This document shows positions 32,215 through 40,106 of a DNA stretch of 64,000 nt, piece after piece. Below the pieces are notes generated by a model. That model was not told where the DNA came from. It saw nothing but the letters and a program-made list of their open reading frames with translations, and ran no database searches. A program made the position numbers and the translations under genes. Source of the stretch: Xenophilus aerolatus. GTDB taxonomy: Bacteria; Pseudomonadota; Gammaproteobacteria; Burkholderiales; Burkholderiaceae_C. Every line of letters starts with the position of its first letter. Positions within the stretch are counted from its first letter, which is position 1. Location of the stretch: assembly GCA_030418545.1 (NCBI GenBank), contig QAIB01000001.1:992001-1056000 (forward strand), given 5' to 3'.

Positions 32215-32451
32215 ATGTTCCCGTTTCCCCGATCGATTCGCCCGGCCGCGCTGGCTGTCGCGCTGTGCACCCTGGCCCTCGGCGGCTGCGTGGTCGCGCC
32301 GGTAGCGCCCGCGTACGTGGCGCCCCCGGGCGTCGCCTACATCGCCCCGACGTACCCGGCGCCTGGCGTCGGCTTCGTGTGGGCCTACCACGCGCACTAC
32401 GGCTGGGGTTGGCACCATCCCGTTTACGGCTGGCACCGCGGCTGGCGCTGA
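32215..32451 (+). CDS. Small lipoprotein, Pro/Tyr/Trp-rich
   Basis: This is a 78-residue predicted lipoprotein. The signal peptide ends in the lipobox LGGC (Cys near residue 25). The mature part is VAPVAPAYVAPPGVAYIAP followed by an aromatic, His-rich tail (HAHYGWGWHHPVYGWHRGW). Such short YXWXXP-like outer-membrane lipoproteins are common in betaproteobacteria, and their role is unknown. The ribosome site AAGGAG (32198-32203) supports the ATG at 32215. Element copy 4 begins 12 bases after the stop. Confidence 0.75.
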   Translation: MFPFPRSIRPAALAVALCTLALGGCVVAPVAPAYVAPPGVAYIAPTYPAPGVGFVWAYHAHYGWGWHHPVYGWHRGWR

Positions 32452-32463
32452 GCGGGGCAGGCT

Positions 32464-32521
32464 GCTATCGAGTCCATAGCGGCCAGCGCAGACGTGGCGG
32501 GCGCTCCAGGCCCTTTTGTCT
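32464..32521 (+). repeat. GCTAT-N7-ATAGC element, copy 4
   Basis: The head GCTATCGAGTCCATAGC is followed by a GC-rich body (GGCCAGCGCAGACGTGGCGG, GCGCTCCAGG) and the T-rich tail CCCTTTTGTCT. It lies directly behind the small lipoprotein gene, in the same orientation. Confidence 0.7.
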
Positions 32522-32591
32522 CCGAAGATGCTTCTCGCCGCGTTTTTGAGTACGGGGCGACCGATTGCCGCCCGCCGCGCGTTGAAGCTGC

Positions 32592-33197
32592 ATGCCCCGG
32601 TGCCGCTGCGCCGGCCCGTCCTCCCGCTGGTGTCCATTGGCCGAATCCGATGATCCCGACGACGAATTGCTGTCCCGCCTCGGTCGGGGCGAGCCGCAGG
32701 CCGCCCGCGAGCTGGTGGCGCGCAAGCTGCCGCGCGTGCTGGCGCTGGCGCAACGCCTGCTCGGCCAGCGCGCCGAGGCCGAGGAAGTGGCGCAGGAAAG
32801 CTTCCTGCGCGCCTGGAAGCAGGCGCCGAGCTGGCGCCGCGGCGAGGCCCGTTTCGACACCTGGCTGCACCGCGTGGTGCTCAACCTCTGCAACGACCGG
32901 CTGCGCTCGCCGCGCCGGCGCCACGAGCAGGCGACCGACGAACTGCCCGAAGCGGCCGACCCCGCGGCCACGCCCGAGCAGCACTACGCCGACCGGCGCA
33001 TGTCGCAGCGCGTGGCCGCGGCGCTGGTCGCACTGCCACCCCGCCAGCGCGAGGCGCTGGTGCTCTTCCACTACCAGGAGCTCTCGCAGGCCGATGCGGC
33101 GGCCGTCATGGGCGTGTCGGTCGACGCACTCGAGAGCCTGTTGGCCCGCGCACGCCGCGGCCTGCGCGCGCAGCTGGCCAACGGAGGCGCGCCATGA
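32592..33197 (+). CDS. ECF-type RNA polymerase sigma factor
   Basis: This is a sigma-70 family factor of the ECF group, up to 201 residues. Region 2 is visible as ARKLPRVLALAQRLLGQRAE and EEVAQESFLRAWKQAPSW. Region 4 is LPPRQREALVLFHYQELSQA with a helix-turn-helix in AAAVMGVSVDALESLLARAR. The start is uncertain: ATG at 32592, or an in-frame TTG at 32637 that removes 15 low-similarity residues. It opens a five-gene operon whose junctions are all four-base overlaps. No ECF-style autoregulated promoter is evident upstream. Confidence 0.9.
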   Translation: MPRCRCAGPSSRWCPLAESDDPDDELLSRLGRGEPQAARELVARKLPRVLALAQRLLGQRAEAEEVAQESFLRAWKQAPSWRRGEARFDTWLHRVVLNLCNDRLRSPRRRHEQATDELPEAADPAATPEQHYADRRMSQRVAAALVALPPRQREALVLFHYQELSQADAAAVMGVSVDALESLLARARRGLRAQLANGGAP

Positions 33198-33655
33198 CGC
33201 CTGAACGCTTCGCCGACCTGGCCCAGGCCTGGGGCAGCCGCATCGCACGCTGGCCTGCGGAGGAGCGCGATGCCGCCGAGCAACTGCTGCGGCGCACCCC
33301 GATGCTGCAGGCCGTGCTCGATCGCGAGGCGGCGCTCGACCATGTGCTCGATGCGCATACGGTGCCGGCGCCCAGCGCAGCGCTGGTCGCTGCCGTCGAG
33401 GCCGGCGCGCCCCGTCCCGCCCGCGCCCCGGGGCGCCGGCCCCGGACGACGTGGTGGCCGTCGACCGGCTGGTCCGGCGCCGGCGCGGCCGGCCTGGGCC
33501 TCGCCGGTGTTGCGGCGGGCGCGCTGGCCGGTGTGCTGCTGGTGTCGGCCGCGCTCGACGCCGTCGGCCCGATGCATGCCGCCGCGACCGAGTCCGGCTG
33601 GGCACGCACGGCCTTCGACCCGGCGGGCGCGCCCGCGGAAGGAATCGACGAATGA
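33194..33655 (+). CDS. Probable anti-sigma factor (single-pass membrane protein)
   Basis: This is a 153-residue protein with a cytoplasmic N-terminal helical region (MTPERFADLAQAWGSRIARW), a basic Pro-rich linker and one membrane helix (GAAGLGLAGVAAGALAGVLL, about residues 97-116). A short periplasmic tail follows. The ZAS histidine/cysteine motif is absent. The topology and the ATGA overlap with the sigma gene argue for an anti-sigma factor. This is inference from context and layout. Confidence 0.7.
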   Translation: MTPERFADLAQAWGSRIARWPAEERDAAEQLLRRTPMLQAVLDREAALDHVLDAHTVPAPSAALVAAVEAGAPRPARAPGRRPRTTWWPSTGWSGAGAAGLGLAGVAAGALAGVLLVSAALDAVGPMHAAATESGWARTAFDPAGAPAEGIDE

Positions 33656-34206
33656 ACGACCAAGCCCACCACACCACCTTGAGGCGCTGGCTGCTGATGC
33701 TGTCGCTGGTGCTCAATCTGTTCCTGCTTGCCGCCATCGCCGGCGGCGCCTGGCGCTGGTGGGCCGTGCGCGCGCACGACGCGCCGCCCGTCCAGGCCAA
33801 GGCGGCGGAGGGCGCGGCACCGGCGGCCCCGCGTGGCTTGCGCTTTGCCGCCGATGGGCTCTCGCCCGAGCGGCGCCAGGCGTTTCGCGCCGCGCTGCGC
33901 GATGCCCGGCGCGACGTGGCCGAGCTGGTTCGCCAGGGGCGGGAAGGGCGGCGCGAGCTGGCGCAGCTGATGGCTGCCCCCGTCTTCGACCGCGGGGCCT
34001 TCGACGCGACCCTGTCGCTCACGCGTGCCGCCGACCTCGGCGTGCGCGAACGCACCGAACGCGCGGTGGCCGACTTCGGTGCCAGCCTCACGCCGGCCGA
34101 GCGCGCCACCTTCGCGCAGGCCCTGGCGTCGGCCCAGGGCAGCTTTCGCGTGCCGCCCGCCAACCCCGCGACTCCGGCTGCCCCGGCCGTAAGGACAACG
34201 CCATGA
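33652..34206 (+). CDS. Periplasmic heavy-metal-sensor-like (CnrR/CpxP-type) protein
   Basis: This 184-residue protein has one N-terminal membrane anchor (RWLLMLSLVLNLFLLAAIAG). Its helical periplasmic domain (LRFAADGLSPERRQAFRAAL, REGRRELAQLMAAPVFDRGA, SLTPAERATFAQAL) resembles the helical-hairpin metal-resistance sensor family. No obvious metal-binding Cys/His cluster is visible. It overlaps both neighbours by ATGA. Together with the sigma and anti-sigma genes it could form a CnrYXH-like signalling unit. Confidence 0.72.
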   Translation: MNDQAHHTTLRRWLLMLSLVLNLFLLAAIAGGAWRWWAVRAHDAPPVQAKAAEGAAPAAPRGLRFAADGLSPERRQAFRAALRDARRDVAELVRQGREGRRELAQLMAAPVFDRGAFDATLSLTRAADLGVRERTERAVADFGASLTPAERATFAQALASAQGSFRVPPANPATPAAPAVRTTP

Positions 34207-35639
34207 ACACCCCCGACGCCCTGGCCCCGGCCATCGCCCTCAACCGCTTCGGCCTGGGCGCACGGCCCGACGACGGGCCGCCCGCCGACCCGCGGCGCTG
34301 GCTGCTCGACCAGTTCGGCCGCTTCGCGCCGCGGCCTGCCGCGTGGATGCAGCAGTCCGGCACCGATGCGATCCTGGCCGATTACCAGCAGCGCGAGCGC
34401 GCCGTGCGCGACCTGCCCGAGGCCGACCGCCAGGCCGCGCGGCAGGCGATCCGCAAGGACGCACGCGAGGGCTACCTCGCGGCCGTCCACGCGCGAGTAG
34501 CGAGCGCGGTCGACACGCCCGCGCCCTTCGTCGAGCGGTTGGTGCATTTCTGGTCCAACCACTTCGCCATCTCGGTCGAGAAGCCGCAGGTGCTGGCGCT
34601 GGCCGGTGCCTACGAGGCCGAGGCGATCCGCCCGCACGTGCTGGGCCGCTTCGACCAGATGCTGCTGGCCGCGGTGAGGCACCCGGCCATGCTGGTCTAC
34701 CTCGACCAGGCACAGTCGATCGGGCCCGACAGCCCGGCCGCGCGCCGGGCGGCCGAGCGCAACCCCGAGCGCCCGCGCGGCTTGAACGAGAACCTGGCGC
34801 GCGAGATCATGGAACTGCACACCCTGGGCGCCCGCAGCGGCTACACCCAGGCCGACGTGACCGAGTTCGCCCGCGCGCTCACCGGCTGGAGCCTCACGGC
34901 ACCGAACGCGAACGCTGGCGCTGCGCCGATGGCGCAGGACATGGCCGCGGCGGGCGGCTTCCAGTTCCGGCCGCAGCAGCACGAGCCCGGCACGCGCACG
35001 GTGCTGGGCCGCGCCTATGCGGAGGGCGGCGAAGCGCAGGCCCTGGCCGTGCTGCGCGACATCGCCGTCGCGCCCGCCACCGCACGGCACGTGGCGACCA
35101 AGCTGGCGCGCCACTTCGTCGCCGACGACCCGCCGCCGGCCCTGGTCGATCGGCTCGCGTCCAGCTTCCAGCGCAGCGGCGGAGACCTGCCAGCGGTATA
35201 CCGGACGCTGGTCGAATCGCCGGAAGCATGGCGCGCCGGCAGCGGCAAGTTCAAGACGCCGTGGGACTGGACGCTCTCGTCGCTCCGCGCCCTGCGTGCG
35301 CCTGAAGCGGCGATGGGCAACGCCCGCGAGCCCAGGGGCCAGCGGCTGGCGCAACTGCTCGACCAACTGGGCCAGCCCGTCTGGCGACCCGGCTCGCCGG
35401 CAGGCTTCGACGACATCGCCGGCAGCTGGGCCGCGCCCGATGCGCTGGTGCGCCGGGTCGAACTGGCGCAGCGTCTCGCGGCCCAGGCCGGCAACACCAT
35501 CGACCCGCGCGCCATTGCGCCGGCGGTGCTGCCCGGTGCCGCGCTGGGCGATGCGACGCGCACGGCCGTCGCGCGCGCCGAGAGCGCCAGCACCGGTTTG
35601 GCGCTGCTGCTCGTGTCCCCCGACTTCCTCCGGAGATGA
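34203..35639 (+). CDS. DUF1800 family protein
   Basis: This 478-residue protein has the diagnostic DUF1800 patterns ALNRFGLGARPD at the N-terminus, RLVHFWSNHFAISVEK near residue 113, NENLAREIMELHTLG near residue 197 and YTQADVTEFARALTGW. No signal peptide is seen. DUF1800 and DUF1501 genes are almost always adjacent; the pair is thought to act in the periplasm or envelope, but no reaction is established. Unusually, it is linked here to an ECF sigma module by ATGA overlaps. Confidence 0.92.
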   Translation: MNTPDALAPAIALNRFGLGARPDDGPPADPRRWLLDQFGRFAPRPAAWMQQSGTDAILADYQQRERAVRDLPEADRQAARQAIRKDAREGYLAAVHARVASAVDTPAPFVERLVHFWSNHFAISVEKPQVLALAGAYEAEAIRPHVLGRFDQMLLAAVRHPAMLVYLDQAQSIGPDSPAARRAAERNPERPRGLNENLAREIMELHTLGARSGYTQADVTEFARALTGWSLTAPNANAGAAPMAQDMAAAGGFQFRPQQHEPGTRTVLGRAYAEGGEAQALAVLRDIAVAPATARHVATKLARHFVADDPPPALVDRLASSFQRSGGDLPAVYRTLVESPEAWRAGSGKFKTPWDWTLSSLRALRAPEAAMGNAREPRGQRLAQLLDQLGQPVWRPGSPAGFDDIAGSWAAPDALVRRVELAQRLAAQAGNTIDPRAIAPAVLPGAALGDATRTAVARAESASTGLALLLVSPDFLRR

Positions 35640-36856
35640 ATGCCATGCCCGTCCGCTCGAACCGATCCCTGTCCGATCGCCGACATTTCCTGCGCCTGGC
35701 CGCGGCCGGCGCGGGCCTCGCGCTCGTGGCGCCGCACCTGGCGCTGGCCGGCGCGGCCACCTCGCGGCGTTTTGTCTTCATCATCCAGCGCGGCGCAGCG
35801 GACGGGCTGGAGACGCTCGTGCCGTACGCCGAGCCCGGCTACGCGCGGCTGCGCGGCGCCATCGCGCTCGACCCGGCGAGCGCCACGAAGCTCGATGGCA
35901 TGTTCGCGCTGCACCCGGCGCTGGCCGAGTCCGCGAAGCTCTACGCCGCGAAGGAGGCGCTGTTCGTGCACGCCGCCGCCTCGCCGTACCGCGACCGTTC
36001 GCACTTCGACGGCCAGAACGTGCTCGAGACCGGCGGCACCTCGCCCTACCAGGTCAAGGACGGCTGGCTCAATCGCCTCGTCGGCCTGCTGCCGCGCAGC
36101 GATCGCGAAGCCATTGCTTTTGCGCCCACCGTGCCGCTGGCGCTGCGTGGCCGGGCGGAGGTCGCCTCGTACGCGCCTTCGGCGCTGCCGCAGCCTGCCG
36201 ACGACCTGCTGCTTCGCGTGTCGCGGCTGTACGAGGAGGACCCGCAACTACACGCGCTGTGGAGTTCGGCCATGGAAACCCGCGGCATCGCCATGGGCGG
36301 CATGAATGGCGAGGGCGGCGCCAGGCCGCGGCAGGACGCCGCCGGCCTCGGCAAGCTCGCGGCCGGCTTTCTCGCGCGCCCCGACGGCCCGCGCATCGCC
36401 ATGATCGAGACCGGCGGTTGGGACACCCACAGCGCGCAGAACGGCCGCCTCGCCGCGCAGCTGCGCAACCTCGACGCCATGGTCGCCGCGTTGCGCGACG
36501 GCCTGGGCGCGGCGTGGGCCGACACCGTGGTGGTCGTCGCCACCGAGTTCGGCCGCACCGCCGCCGCCAACGGCACCGGCGGCACCGACCACGGCACCGG
36601 CGCCGTCGCCATGCTGATGGGCGGCGCCGTGCAGGGCGGCCGCGTGATCGCCGACTGGCCGGGGCTGGGCGCCGGCCAGCTGTACGAGAACCGCGACCTG
36701 CGGGCCACCACCAGTGTCGATGCGCTCATCGCCGGCGCGGCCGGCGAGTGCTTCGGCATCGACCCCGGGCAGGTGGCGCGCACGCTGTTCCCGCAGGGCG
36801 GCAGCGTGCCGGGCGGGGCGGCGGCGCGGCCGCTGCCGCGCCTCCTGCGCGCCTGA
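35636..36856 (+). CDS. DUF1501 family protein with Tat signal
   Basis: This 406-residue protein carries a twin-arginine signal (SDRRHFLRLAAAGAGLALVA) and the sulfatase-like DUF1501 domain. Motifs include FVFIIQRGAADGLETLVPYA, the SHFDGQNVLE segment, MIETGGWDTHSAQNG and VVATEFGRTAAANGTGGTDHG with metal-ligand-like His and Asp. It should be exported folded through Tat. It ends the five-gene operon, and element copy 5 starts one base after its stop codon. Confidence 0.92.
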   Translation: MNAMPVRSNRSLSDRRHFLRLAAAGAGLALVAPHLALAGAATSRRFVFIIQRGAADGLETLVPYAEPGYARLRGAIALDPASATKLDGMFALHPALAESAKLYAAKEALFVHAAASPYRDRSHFDGQNVLETGGTSPYQVKDGWLNRLVGLLPRSDREAIAFAPTVPLALRGRAEVASYAPSALPQPADDLLLRVSRLYEEDPQLHALWSSAMETRGIAMGGMNGEGGARPRQDAAGLGKLAAGFLARPDGPRIAMIETGGWDTHSAQNGRLAAQLRNLDAMVAALRDGLGAAWADTVVVVATEFGRTAAANGTGGTDHGTGAVAMLMGGAVQGGRVIADWPGLGAGQLYENRDLRATTSVDALIAGAAGECFGIDPGQVARTLFPQGGSVPGGAAARPLPRLLRA

Positions 36857-36857
36857 C

Positions 36858-36916
36858 GCTACGAAATCGATAGCTGCCCGCGCCCGGCGGACGGGCACTG
36901 CAGGCCGATTTGGCAT
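36858..36916 (+). repeat. GCTAT-N7-ATAGC element, copy 5
   Basis: The head GCTACGAAATCGATAGC has one mismatch in the left arm. It is followed by the body TGCCCGCGCCCGGCGGACGG and GCACTGCAGGC, then the tail CGATTTGGCATT. The body is nearly identical to copy 3. It starts one base after the DUF1501 stop, and its tail provides the TTGGCA of the next promoter. Confidence 0.75.
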
Positions 36917-36938
36917 TGGACGCCAACGCGCGTAGGCT
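36910..36938 (+). promoter_or_regulatory. Possible promoter of the arr homologue, -35 inside element copy 5
   Basis: TTGGCA at 36910-36915 and TAGGCT at 36933-36938 are 17 bases apart, 34 bases before the ATG. The -35 hexamer lies in the tail of the repeat element. Confidence 0.4.
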
Positions 36939-36971
36939 CGGCGCCTTTTTCCTGCCCAGGAGCGACGCACG

Positions 36972-37367
36972 ATGGCTGTTCCCGACACCGGCCCCTTCTT
37001 CCACGGCACGCGGGCCGACCTGCAGGTGGGCGACCTGCTCACCGCCGGCTTCCGCTCGAATTACGACGGCCGCGTGGTCATGAACCACATCTACTTCACC
37101 GCCTGGCCAAAGGGCGCCGGGCTCGCGGCCGAGATGGCGAAGGGCGACGGCCGTGGCCGCGTCTACATCGTCGAGCCCACCGGCCCGTACGAGGACGACC
37201 CCAACGTCACCGACAAGAAATTCCCCGGCAACCCCACGCGCTCGTACCGCAGCCGCGAGCCGCTGCGCATCGTGGGCGAACTCGATGCGTGGGAGCTCTT
37301 CGACGAGGAGTACATCCGGCAGCTGAAGGAGCGGGTGAGGGTGGGCATGGGCGAGATCATCAACTGA
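36972..37367 (+). CDS. arr: Arr-type NAD+ rifampin ADP-ribosyltransferase homologue
   Basis: Arr enzymes inactivate rifamycins by ADP-ribosylation. The 131-residue protein matches them along its length: GPFFHGTRADLQVGDLLTAG at the N-terminus with the NAD-binding His, MNHIYFTA near residue 37, VYIVEPTGPYEDDPNVTDKK near residue 64, and FPGNPTRSYRSREPLRIVGE near residue 84. AGGAGCGACGCAC precedes the ATG. Its GC content fits the chromosome. It lies 245 bases upstream of an attC-like site, but its own 3' end carries none. Activity on rifampin is inferred from family. Confidence 0.87.
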   Translation: MAVPDTGPFFHGTRADLQVGDLLTAGFRSNYDGRVVMNHIYFTAWPKGAGLAAEMAKGDGRGRVYIVEPTGPYEDDPNVTDKKFPGNPTRSYRSREPLRIVGELDAWELFDEEYIRQLKERVRVGMGEIIN

Positions 37368-37446
37368 ACGCACGCCGGCGCGCCGCGACCGCGCATTGGC
37401 CGGTACATTCGCCGCACCCATTACCAAGAAACGAACGGAGCACCCC

Positions 37447-37593
37447 GTGGCCAAAGGCGATCAGCGAAGCAACAAGATGGTGAAGAAGCCCAAGAAGGAC
37501 ACCAGCCCCCCGCCCAACCCCTCCACCACGTCAGACCGGCCCACGCCGCCGGTGACGACGGTGATGCCGAAGGGGAAGTTGAAGAACAAGTGA
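37447..37593 (+). CDS. Small basic conserved protein (48 aa, GTG start)
   Basis: This is a 48-residue Lys/Pro-rich peptide (VAKGDQRSNKMVKKPKKDTS, then a Pro/Thr stretch and MPKGKLKNK). Short proteins of this type, with an N-terminal G-x-QRSNKE-like motif, recur in betaproteobacterial chromosomes; no function is known. GTG at 37447 is placed by GGAG six bases upstream. The attC-like site begins 18 bases past the stop. Confidence 0.6.
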   Translation: MAKGDQRSNKMVKKPKKDTSPPPNPSTTSDRPTPPVTTVMPKGKLKNK

Positions 37594-37611
37594 GCGGAGG
37601 GTGGTATCGCG

Positions 37612-37668
37612 AGATAACTGGTCATTCCAGCGGACGCCTTCGGCGCCCGCGGAATCGCGGCGTTAGGC
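37612..37668 (+). other. Integron attC-like recombination site (57 bases)
   Basis: The right end is GTTAGGC at 37662-37668, a perfect R' core (GTTRRRY). The left end TAAC pairs with its GTTA. Between them, ATTCC-a-GCGG-a-CGCC (37624-37638) pairs with GGCG-c-CCGC-GGAAT (37642-37655) around a three-base loop, with one mismatch and one unpaired A at 37629. That gives the imperfect hairpin with an extrahelical base that attC sites need. The 57-base length and the internal CAGCGGACGCC are typical of environmental attC sites. The left core (AGATAAC) departs from RYYYAAC. Confidence 0.6.
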
Positions 37669-37716
37669 GGCAGATGTACAACACCCCAAACGTCACGGCC
37701 CGAGTTCCGCTCCCTC

Positions 37717-38145
37717 ATGAAGATCACCTCGCTCGACCACCTTGTACTGACGGTTGCCAGCATCTCGCGGTCCATTGAGTTCTATCAGCGCGTGCTTGGC
37801 TTCGAACCGAGGGAGTTCAAGCCTGGCCGGTACTCGCTCCACTTCGGAAGACAAAAGATCAATCTGCATGAGGTCGGCCATGTGGTTGATCCCAACGTGC
37901 GCCACGCCACACCGGGATCCGCCGACATCTGCCTCCTGACAGAAACTCCCCTGGAGCAGGTGTTGCAGCATCTTTCCGGACACGGCGTTGCGGTGGTGGA
38001 AGGGCCAGTTCGGGCGACCGGTGCGTGTCGAACCCTCCTGTCGGTGTACTTCTACGACCCGGACGAGAACCTCATTGAAGTGAGCAATGAGGTTCAGACG
38101 CCACTTCCGAGCGACCACCGCAGCCTGCACCCTGGCTCAAGCTGA
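37717..38145 (+). CDS. VOC family (glyoxalase/dioxygenase-fold) protein
   Basis: This 142-residue single-domain VOC protein starts with ITSLDHLVLTVASISRSIEF and continues YQRVLGFEPREF. The C-terminal metal-ligand segment SVYFYDPDENLIEVSNE is also clear. Its closest general resemblance is to small bleomycin/fosfomycin-resistance-like VOC proteins. Codon use is less GC-biased than its neighbours (many gtt, gat, caa and gaa codons), and it follows the attC-like site by 48 bases. Both suggest acquisition as a gene cassette. Substrate unknown. Confidence 0.82.
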   Translation: MKITSLDHLVLTVASISRSIEFYQRVLGFEPREFKPGRYSLHFGRQKINLHEVGHVVDPNVRHATPGSADICLLTETPLEQVLQHLSGHGVAVVEGPVRATGACRTLLSVYFYDPDENLIEVSNEVQTPLPSDHRSLHPGSS

Positions 38146-38267
38146 CTTACGCGATTTGTTGGCTGCTTTGAGGACGGCGAACTCACGCTGGAATGCCGTT
38201 CGTGGAAGCCGTGAACATCCCTGAGCACTTTCGTGCGACCCTCAAGCCGCAACAACACCGAGACCCA

Positions 38268-38978
38268 ATGAACCCAGACGAAATCAAGGCCATCTTCGAC
38301 CAGCAAGCCGCCAGCTACGACACGCAGTGGGCCAAGACGGCGCCGATCCGGGGGTGCCTGCACCTGCTGACGGCGTCCCTCTTCGCAGAGCTGCCGGCCG
38401 ACGCGCGCATCCTGTGTGTCGGCGTGGGCACGGGCGCGGAGCTGGCGTATCTGGCGCAGCGGCAGCCCGGCTGGCGGTTCACCGCCGTAGAGCCGTCCGG
38501 CCCTATGCTCGCGGTCTGCCGGCAGCGGGCCGAGCAGGAGGGCTTTGCGGCGCGCTGTGCGTTCCACGAGGGCTACCTCGACTCGCTCGCAGCGCCCGAC
38601 CTGCATGACGCCGCCACCTGCTTTCTGGTGTCGCAGTTCATCCTCGATGCCCAGGCGCGCGCTGCGTTCTTCCGGGGCATCGCGGGCAGGCTCAAGGTCG
38701 GTGGGTTGTTGGCGAGCTCGGACCTCGCATCCGATGTGGACTCGTCCGACTACGAAGTGTTGCTGCGCGGCTGGATGCACATGATGGCGGCAGCCGACAT
38801 CACGCCCGAAGCCATCGCCCGCATGCGCCGCGCCTACGCGAACGATGTCGGCGTGCTGGCGCCGACGCGCGTCGCGTCCCTCATCGCCGCCGGTGGTTTC
38901 GAGCCGCCCGTGCAATTCTTCCAGGCCGGCCTCATCCACGCGTGGCTGTCCCGGCGCGCAGCGCACGGCGCGGCCTGA
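38268..38978 (+). CDS. Class I SAM-dependent methyltransferase
   Basis: This 236-residue methyltransferase has the N-terminal FDQQAASYDTQW, the SAM-binding motif I ILCVGVGTGAELAYLAQ near residue 47, FTAVEPSGPML (motif II) and CFLVSQFILD (motif IV). Codon use returns to the chromosomal pattern. The start is either ATG at 38268 or an in-frame ATG at 38193 that adds 25 residues of little similarity. Substrate unknown. No attC core was found between it and the VOC gene. Confidence 0.85.
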   Translation: MNPDEIKAIFDQQAASYDTQWAKTAPIRGCLHLLTASLFAELPADARILCVGVGTGAELAYLAQRQPGWRFTAVEPSGPMLAVCRQRAEQEGFAARCAFHEGYLDSLAAPDLHDAATCFLVSQFILDAQARAAFFRGIAGRLKVGGLLASSDLASDVDSSDYEVLLRGWMHMMAAADITPEAIARMRRAYANDVGVLAPTRVASLIAAGGFEPPVQFFQAGLIHAWLSRRAAHGAA

Positions 38979-39133
38979 GCGGTGCCGCGTGTCCACACGC
39001 CGGGCGGGCGGCGCAACGCTTCTGGCATGGGCGCTTCGGAGCCGGCGGGCCGCACGCCGTATTTCCGGTTCCGCCATGTTGAGATCGCCTGCTGCAGGCC
39101 CTCCTCTGTTCGGGCCACCGCAGACTCCGGTCG

Positions 39134-39580
39134 CTAGAGAGCCGCTTGGCCCGACCTCGGGTCTGCGGCGGGGTGCGGCTCCCACCAGGCGAAGGCCGCC
39201 ATGCCAGCCAGCATCGCGACAACGAACACCACCGCCTGCCCGACGCCCATTCCCAGCGCGACCATGGCAGGCCCCGGGCAGAAGCCGGCCAAGCCCCAGC
39301 CGATGCCAAAGACCACGCTGCCGGTCATCAGCCGCCGGTCGACGGCCCGGCTGGTCGGCAACTGCAACGCCACGCCGCGCCACGTAGCATTGCGCAGCCG
39401 CACCCACGCGAAAGCCGGCGCAGCGACGGCGATGGCACCCGCCATGACGAACGCAAGCGAAGGGTCCCACGTACCGGCCAGGTCAAGAAAGCCTAATACC
39501 TTGCCGGGGTCGGCCATGCCCGAAAGCAGCAGGCCAGCTCCGAAGACGAGGCCGGCGAGGAGGGCGGTCAGTATGTTCAT
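39134..39580 (-). CDS. YeeE/YedE family membrane protein (half-transporter, C-terminal type)
   Basis: This 148-residue protein has about four membrane helices. The thiosulfate/sulfur-transport family motifs [19 protein letters not shown] and [19 protein letters not shown] are present, with the conserved Cys in GFCPGPA. It lies 15 bases after a second YeeE/YedE half, so the two probably assemble as one pore. The operon begins with a BigR-like repressor. Import or efflux of a reduced sulfur compound is the likely role. Confidence 0.88.
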   Translation of the reverse strand: MNILTALLAGLVFGAGLLLSGMADPGKVLGFLDLAGTWDPSLAFVMAGAIAVAAPAFAWVRLRNATWRGVALQLPTSRAVDRRLMTGSVVFGIGWGLAGFCPGPAMVALGMGVGQAVVFVVAMLAGMAAFAWWEPHPAADPRSGQAAL

Positions 39581-39595
39581 GAACCGATGCTCCGT

Positions 39596-40033
39596 TCAGG
39601 CGGTGGCCAGCACGTGGCGCACGAGGAAGACGGTCGCGAAGCCCGCGGCCATGAAGCCGAGTGTGGCCGCCAGCGAGCGCGGCGACATCCGCGCCAGCCC
39701 GCACACGCCGTGGCCGCTGGTGCAGCCGCCGCCCAGCCGGGTGCCGAAGCCCACGAGCAGGCCTGCGATCACCAGCACGGCGGTGCCAGCCTCGATGCGC
39801 GGCACCGGCAGCGGCGCGACGAGCGCGTAGACCGCCGGTGCGGCCAGCAGGCCGATGACGAAGGCGAGGCGCCAGCCCCAGTCGTTGCGCGCGGGGCGCA
39901 GCAGGCCGCCGAGGATGCCGCTGATGCCGGCGATTCGGCCGTTGGCGACGATCAAGATCGCCGCAGCCAGGCCGATGAGGGTACCGCCGGCCAGCGAGCG
40001 CCAGGGCGTGAAGTGGAGCCAGTCGATGGTCAT
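39596..40033 (-). CDS. YeeE/YedE family membrane protein (half-transporter, N-terminal type)
   Basis: This 145-residue protein has the motifs [20 protein letters not shown] with GISGILGG, and [20 protein letters not shown], with the cysteines characteristic of the family. ATG at 40033 starts [10 protein letters not shown]; a longer ATG start at 40117 would overlap the repressor gene. It is the second gene of the bigR operon, with its partner half next. Confidence 0.88.
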   Translation of the reverse strand: MTIDWLHFTPWRSLAGGTLIGLAAAILIVANGRIAGISGILGGLLRPARNDWGWRLAFVIGLLAAPAVYALVAPLPVPRIEAGTAVLVIAGLLVGFGTRLGGGCTSGHGVCGLARMSPRSLAATLGFMAAGFATVFLVRHVLATA

Positions 40034-40106
40034 GGTTGCACCCTTCGGCCTGCGGCCTGTCCCGCCAAGCGGGAGCGAGCTTGCCTGGGGCGGCCCGGCG
40101 CGGCGC

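Noticed and set aside
38146-38267. A second attC site after the VOC gene
   Set aside because: GTTGGCT near 38158 resembles the GTTRRRY core but has C at a required purine, and no paired left core or hairpin was found.
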